In this document: positions 59,588 through 64,000 of the stretch, one piece after another
Numbering within the stretch: position 1 is the first letter of the stretch
Layout: each line of letters begins with the position of its first letter
Origin: Platycnemis pennipes
Lineage: Eukaryota > Arthropoda > Insecta > Odonata > Platycnemididae
DNA length: 64,000 nt
Direction: 5' to 3'
NCBI GenBank assembly: GCA_933228895.1
Contig: OW121854.1
Location: forward strand, 134,521,926-134,585,925
Translations under genes and position numbers: made by a program
Notes under the pieces: model-generated
Database searches by the model: none
Seen by the model: the letters and a program-made list of their open reading frames with translations, nothing else
What the model was told of the DNA's origin: nothing

Positions 59588-59970
59588 GTAAGTGAGAGTA
59601 TGCCCGACTGTAAAATCAGGAATGGGTTTTTTCTGCTATTTCTCCTTTCGTTTATTCACCTGGCTGCTATTTTCAAAAGAGAGATTTATCAACAATATTA
59701 TGCCACTTTAACTTAGTCATAGGTCATCAAGCTCTATCAATTAATAACGAATAACTTTTCCGAGGCCAATGCTGCAAGTAGGTGACTTGTACAGTGTGAT
59801 CTTAAACATTTCGATTAAACCGTATTTCTACTAAGTAGACAGCAGTGGTACGAGTCAATATGCTGTGATTAGGGTCACCATCCGAAACCATTTGCCCAGT
59901 CTCTATTTTTTTTCTGTCTCGCAAGTTAGACCCAATGTTAAACTGTAGCCTATTAAAATATTTAAATTAA

Positions 59971-62943
59971 ATAGTCGTCTACATTAATTCCAAGGTTGAA
60001 AGAAACCCGCAAGTGTATTATCAAAATCAATTTCGTCAAAGTCGGCAAGTTGGAAAGGAGCACCAAGAGAGAAACAGATTGGAAGAAAAAATTTCAGTGA
60101 TAGTAGTGAATTGTCGTAGTATAAGAAATAAAGTAGCAGAATTTCACCACCTCATTAAGAGTACTAATGCAGATATAATCGTAGGTACAGAAAGCTGGCT
60201 TTCGAAGGACATATCAGATCATGAAGTATTTCCGAAGTGTTTTACAGTATACAGAAAGGATAGAGTAAGCAGAAACGGAGGAGGAGTTTTCATAGCTGTG
60301 AAGGACCCGTATGTCAGTAGAAGAGAACTTATTTCAGAGCGAAATGTAGAAAGTATTTGGTGTTCCGTTAAAAGTAAAAGTAGTAACGCAAAAAAGATAT
60401 ATGTAGGTGCATATTACAGGCCACCGGACGCAGACGTCAATTCTATAATAGAGCTAGAGTCAGAGATACGCACATTACTTTCTGGGAAGAATGATAGAGG
60501 AATAATAGTAGGCGGAGATTTCAATCTCCCCTCGATAGACTGGAATACGTGTAGTTTCATTGCAGGAGGTAAGGATAAGGAACATTGCGAATCACTGTTG
60601 AACACCTTTACGACACATTCTCTACAACAGCTAGTAACAGAGCCGACCAGGGGAAACAACATTCTAGACTTATTAGCAACAAATATACCCGAGAGAGTTC
60701 TAAATACAGTTACAGACACAGGAATTAGTGACCATAAAATAGTGCATGCGAAATTTATTGTAGGCGTTGAAAGACATTATAAACCAAGGAGGAGGGTGTA
60801 CTTATTTGGCAAGGCAAATTACGACGGTATGAAAGAGGAATTAAGGGAAGCGTTTAATGTATTCAGCGAACAAAGCAAAGGATTAAATACAGAGGATTCG
60901 TGGAGAGAATTTCTTGAGGTCACCCGTAACGCAGTTCATAAATACATACCAAGTAAATATATTAGTGATAATACAGAGCCAAGGTGGTATAACGCGGAGG
61001 TTAGGAAATCACTAAAGCGACAAAGGGTATGCCACGCTAAGATGAAAAATGCCAGACGGGGTCTATCGGTAGAGGAAAAAAATGAGCTAGTTCAAAACTA
61101 TAAAAAATCGAGAGCATTAGCAAGGAAATCATGTCGGCAAGCGTTATCACATTTCAAGAGCAAGATGTTAGGAGAATATTTAGATAGCAATCCTAAAGCG
61201 TTTTGGTCATATGTGAGAGAGCTTCAGGGAAATAAGTCCACAGTGCACACACTTAAAAATGATAAAGGAATCAGAGTCACCAGCAGTGTAGAAAAAGCCA
61301 ACACTTTAAACACCTTCTTCCAAAGTGTATTCAACTCATCGTCACAAAACGCAGTGGAACCACCGCCGAACACTTTCAGTGAGAAAATGCCCGAAATAAA
61401 CATTTCATGTCGCGGAATAGAGCAGCAGTTAAAAAGCATAAGTAAAAACAAAGCACCAGGTCCCGATCAAATTCCTTCCAGAGTTTATAAAACATTAGCT
61501 TCTGAAATAGCCCCCTATCTAGAAATAATATTCAATAAAACACTAAAGAACCACACAGTACCCAAGGATTGGAAAGTAGCTAACATTACACCTATATTTA
61601 AAAGCGGTGATAGGGAAGAACCTAGTAACTACAGACCCATTTCACTCACGTCAATCTCTTGTAAGATATTTGAGCACATAGTAGTCAGTTCGATCATGGG
61701 GCATTTGGATAGTCAGGGATTACTCATAAACAGCCAGCATGGGTTCCGGAAAGGTAGATCTTGCGAGACACAATTAGCTTTATTCGTACACGATATTTTA
61801 GTCCACGGCGAAAGCAGTACTGAAGTTGATGCGATATTTTTAGATTTTAAAAAGGCTTTCGATAAAGTTCCTCATGACAAATTAATCTTGAAGTTAGAGA
61901 GTTTTGGTATAAATAAAGACGTTGTATGTTGGGTAAAAGAATTCTTAAGTGGGCGAGAGCAGAGGGTTGTCATAGATGGTATCATGTCGGACACAATCGA
62001 AGTCACATCGGGAGTTCCCCAGGGTAGCGTAGTAGGTCCGCTTCTATTTCTTTTATACATAAACGATTTGGGTACCGTAGTTAGTAGTAACCTTAGACTT
62101 TTTGCAGACGATGCGGTGGTGTACAGGGGTATATCAAACGAAGAGGACATGAAATCACTTAGCAAGGATTTAGATGCAATTCAAGAGTGGTGCGACAAAT
62201 GGCAGTTAGAACTCAACCTTAAAAAGTGTGTAGCTATCAATTTTTGGAGGAGGAATAATTCGATAGAGCGATCCTATAGAATTAATAACACGAAGATCGA
62301 AAACGTTGAAACCGTAAGATATTTAGGTGTAACAATCACTAAAGATTTATCGTGGGGAAGACACATAAGGGAAATATGCGGCCGAGCGAAGAGAAAGCTA
62401 GGATTTATAAAAAGAGTACTTGGGAAATGTGATGAGAAGACAAAAGAGCGATGCTACTTTTCACTAGTTAGGCCCCACCTTGAGTATGCAGCCAGTGTAT
62501 GGGATCCTAATGAATTAGGTTTGATGAGAGAACTAGACAGTGTGCAGCGTAGAGCAGCTAGGTTCGTCAAAAGGTGTTACGATAGGTTGAGTAGTGTATC
62601 AGAATTAATACAAGAATTAGGGTGGGAATCATTATCAGAGCGTAGATTAAAGTTCAGATTTAATCTATTGCAGAAATTTCAATCGGATAGCTTTACTGAA
62701 GATGTTAGCCACATATTGAAAACACCAGCGTATTATGCTAGATTCGACCAGATAAATAAGATTAGAGAGATAGATTGTCGTACAGATAGATTCAAAATGG
62801 CATTTTTCCCCCGTACTATAAGAGAACAGAATAGGCAGCATAGGAAAGGGATAGGTAGGGGAAATATTTTAGAGTATTCTGTAGTGCATGATGCATGTAT
62901 TAACCCCTCAAATACTATAGATACTAACAATCTAGTTGCATGA
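59971..62943 (+). CDS. CR1/L2-like LINE copy H: intact endonuclease-reverse transcriptase ORF
   Basis: This ORF is uninterrupted from after the TAA at 59968-59970 to TGA 62941-62943, about 990 codons. No ATG precedes the endonuclease. The residue numbers below count from the GTG at 60013. Endonuclease: VVNCRS (N33), GTESW (E60), YRPP, GGDFN (D169, N171), SDHK (D240, H241). Linker: WYNAEVRKSLKRQR and FWSYVRELQGNKS. RT: APGPDQIPSR, YRPISLTSISCK, HGFRKGRSCETQ, LDFKKAFDKVPH (D611), TSGVPQGSVVGPLLFLLYIND (about 665-685), LFADDAVVYRG (FADD 697-700), LELNLKKC, VRYLGVTI. C-terminus: VWDPNELG, QRRAARFVKRC, DCRTDRFKMAFFPRTIRE. All catalytic residues visible are intact, so the protein may be functional if a start codon is supplied upstream or by splicing. 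The element lies within an intron-like gap of a hAT gene, same strand. Confidence 0.95.
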   Translation: MVVYINSKVERNPQVYYQNQFRQSRQVGKEHQERNRLEEKISVIVVNCRSIRNKVAEFHHLIKSTNADIIVGTESWLSKDISDHEVFPKCFTVYRKDRVSRNGGGVFIAVKDPYVSRRELISERNVESIWCSVKSKSSNAKKIYVGAYYRPPDADVNSIIELESEIRTLLSGKNDRGIIVGGDFNLPSIDWNTCSFIAGGKDKEHCESLLNTFTTHSLQQLVTEPTRGNNILDLLATNIPERVLNTVTDTGISDHKIVHAKFIVGVERHYKPRRRVYLFGKANYDGMKEELREAFNVFSEQSKGLNTEDSWREFLEVTRNAVHKYIPSKYISDNTEPRWYNAEVRKSLKRQRVCHAKMKNARRGLSVEEKNELVQNYKKSRALARKSCRQALSHFKSKMLGEYLDSNPKAFWSYVRELQGNKSTVHTLKNDKGIRVTSSVEKANTLNTFFQSVFNSSSQNAVEPPPNTFSEKMPEINISCRGIEQQLKSISKNKAPGPDQIPSRVYKTLASEIAPYLEIIFNKTLKNHTVPKDWKVANITPIFKSGDREEPSNYRPISLTSISCKIFEHIVVSSIMGHLDSQGLLINSQHGFRKGRSCETQLALFVHDILVHGESSTEVDAIFLDFKKAFDKVPHDKLILKLESFGINKDVVCWVKEFLSGREQRVVIDGIMSDTIEVTSGVPQGSVVGPLLFLLYINDLGTVVSSNLRLFADDAVVYRGISNEEDMKSLSKDLDAIQEWCDKWQLELNLKKCVAINFWRRNNSIERSYRINNTKIENVETVRYLGVTITKDLSWGRHIREICGRAKRKLGFIKRVLGKCDEKTKERCYFSLVRPHLEYAASVWDPNELGLMRELDSVQRRAARFVKRCYDRLSSVSELIQELGWESLSERRLKFRFNLLQKFQSDSFTEDVSHILKTPAYYARFDQINKIREIDCRTDRFKMAFFPRTIREQNRQHRKGIGRGNILEYSVVHDACINPSNTIDTNNLVA

Positions 62944-62997
62944 GACCCTTTAGTTGCTTGCTTGCATGCTAGTAGTGAATGCTTGGTGACCTTCACC

Positions 62998-63030
62998 CCC
63001 TGCCACACACCCTCGCGGTGGCTTGCAGGG
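62998..63030 (+). other. Conserved 33-nt 3' hairpin of the CR1-like family
   Basis: The layout is a 6-bp outer stem CCCTGC/GCAGGG, a symmetric 4x4 internal loop CACA/GCTT, a 4-bp inner stem CACC/GGTG and a 5-nt loop CTCGC. The element ends just after with a GATGTA repeat (to about 63063). It probably serves as the RT recognition signal, as known for eel UnaL2 and related LINEs (established for those families, inferred here). Confidence 0.85.
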
Positions 63031-63182
63031 TATCGTGTAGATGTAGATGTAGATGTAGATGTCGAGAAAAATTTCGTGGCATGTAGCCTGAAAACATTGT
63101 CGCCTACTCAAAAATTAATTTAGGACTTATGTGCAATATTCCTCTTCAGAGTTAACATTAATTCCTTGTTTAATTTTATCAG

Positions 63183-64000
63183 GTATACTTGTGCACCCTC
63201 AGAGACAAAAGAATCGTTTAAACAAGAATACGTTGACTTTTATGCCCTTGATACTCGTCCCTTTAATGTGGTGGATGGTGAAGGGTTTTCCAAAGTTATT
63301 CAGCAAGCAATTGATATAGGTGCTCATTATGGTCGAGTAAATGCAAAAGAACTTATTCCTCACTCTTGAACAATATCAAGAGAGCAATGCCGGAACGGGT
63401 GTCTCTGGCACGTTCCGTAATATTGCCAGATATCATCAACTTCATTCAGAGAGGGGCACGTGCGGTAACTACAGACGGGTGGACCGATTCCGTGAGGAAA
63501 TTTCACTACCTAACCCTTAAAGTACTTTACATCATAAACTGGCGATTAGTGAACAGGGTACTTTTTACTGTGAAATTTCCTGATGAAATACGGCAGGCGG
63601 GATCCAACGTTAGGAATGAACTAAGAATGCAGTGTACCAGTCTGGGCATTCATGAAGCAGATTTTAGTAAGTTTTTCCTCGTGACTGACGAGGGGGCAAA
63701 CATAGTAAAGGCTTTGGAAAATAACGGAAAAGTACCCTGCCTTGCACACTGCCTTGCCACTGCTCTTAGACACACTTTTGACGCACCATATTGGGTTGAT
63801 GAGGCTCATGGTCCAGAGGTTATCGAGCAGATTAATGCGATCAAATCTTTAGTCACCTATTTAAAGAAATCTGGTGTTGTATCGAGTCTAGACAAACAGT
63901 CCACCAAGAATGTAAAACCTGATGGAACTCAAAAGTAACGATGATGGAGTCAGTACATTCGGAATTGGGAAAAATCAAAGAGTTGCTGAAAGAGGCAAAA
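63183..64000 (+). pseudogene. hAT transposase exon 2 onward, runs off the window
   Basis: The acceptor AG (63181-63182) follows a T-rich stretch. The first part (YTCAPSETKESFKQEYVDF ... RPFNVVDGEGFSKVIQQAID ... AHYGRVNAKELIPH) is the N-terminal hAT dimer/insertion lead-in. A frameshift near 63363 moves to the frame from 63366, with AVTTDGWTD (first catalytic D), FFLVTDEGANIVKALEN (second D), and CLAHCLATALRHTF (C-x2-H motif). A TGA near 63921 replaces the R of the TRWNS motif, then MMESVHSELGKIKELL continues. The domain order is that of hAT transposases. The third acid (E) and C-terminal region are outside the window. The frameshift and stop indicate an inactive copy. Confidence 0.85.

Overview
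The window looks like gene-poor, transposon-saturated DNA from an arthropod nuclear genome, and a hemimetabolous insect is a plausible guess. That is inference from the repeat mix: CR1/L2-like, RTE, Jockey-like and R1-like LINEs, a Penelope-like element with a GIY-YIG domain, Ty3/gypsy, hAT, a DDE_3-type transposase, a Transib-like transposon and tRNA-derived SINEs, in an AT-rich background. No bacterial operon, rRNA, functional tRNA, CRISPR array or clear host gene was found.

Layout. 1-2326 is the 3' part of a Ty3/gypsy pol gene with two in-frame stops. It is followed by T-rich DNA with minisatellites (2474-2542; 3548-4216) and an LTR-like or promoter-like stretch to about 6.1 kb. From 6 to 27 kb there is mostly anonymous DNA carrying RTE copies (11.2-12.6 kb +, 15.3-16.2 kb -, and the most complete at 22.8-25.9 kb -), an R1-like LINE tail (19.5-20.15 kb), a broken DDE transposase (20.4-20.96 kb -) and tRNA-derived SINEs. 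From 27 to 45.5 kb there is a near-complete but frameshifted CR1-like element (27.6-30.7 kb), a mosaic truncated copy (33.86-35.01 kb), smaller CR1 tails, Penelope-type termini with hammerhead-like cores, and a near-complete Penelope-like element (40.6-43.1 kb -). From 45.5 to 53.8 kb lie a SINE, a Jockey-like LINE tail with an intact 383-codon ORF, an RTE fragment and two CR1 copies facing each other. From 53.8 to 55.4 kb is a DNA transposon with 33-bp terminal inverted repeats starting CACAGTG and a perfect 5-bp duplication CCCCG, containing a Pif1/Helitron-type helicase fragment. From 55.6 kb to the end there is another CR1 tail, a PHD-finger ORF1 plus partial ORF2 of a different LINE, and a hAT transposase gene whose BED-finger exon (59.48-59.59 kb) and catalytic exon (from 63.18 kb) are separated by an intron-like gap. 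That gap contains a CR1-like element with an uninterrupted endonuclease-reverse transcriptase ORF of about 990 codons.

How the parts relate. The CR1-like copies share a 33-nt 3' hairpin of fixed geometry followed by a GATGTA-repeat tail, the likely recognition signal for their own reverse transcriptase. Three copies share the same in-frame TAG. One copy is a mosaic of two lineages. This suggests copying of a defective source, possibly in trans, plus template switching or gene conversion. All coordinates of element ends are judged by eye from copy-to-copy comparison and may be off by tens of bases; no database search was run.
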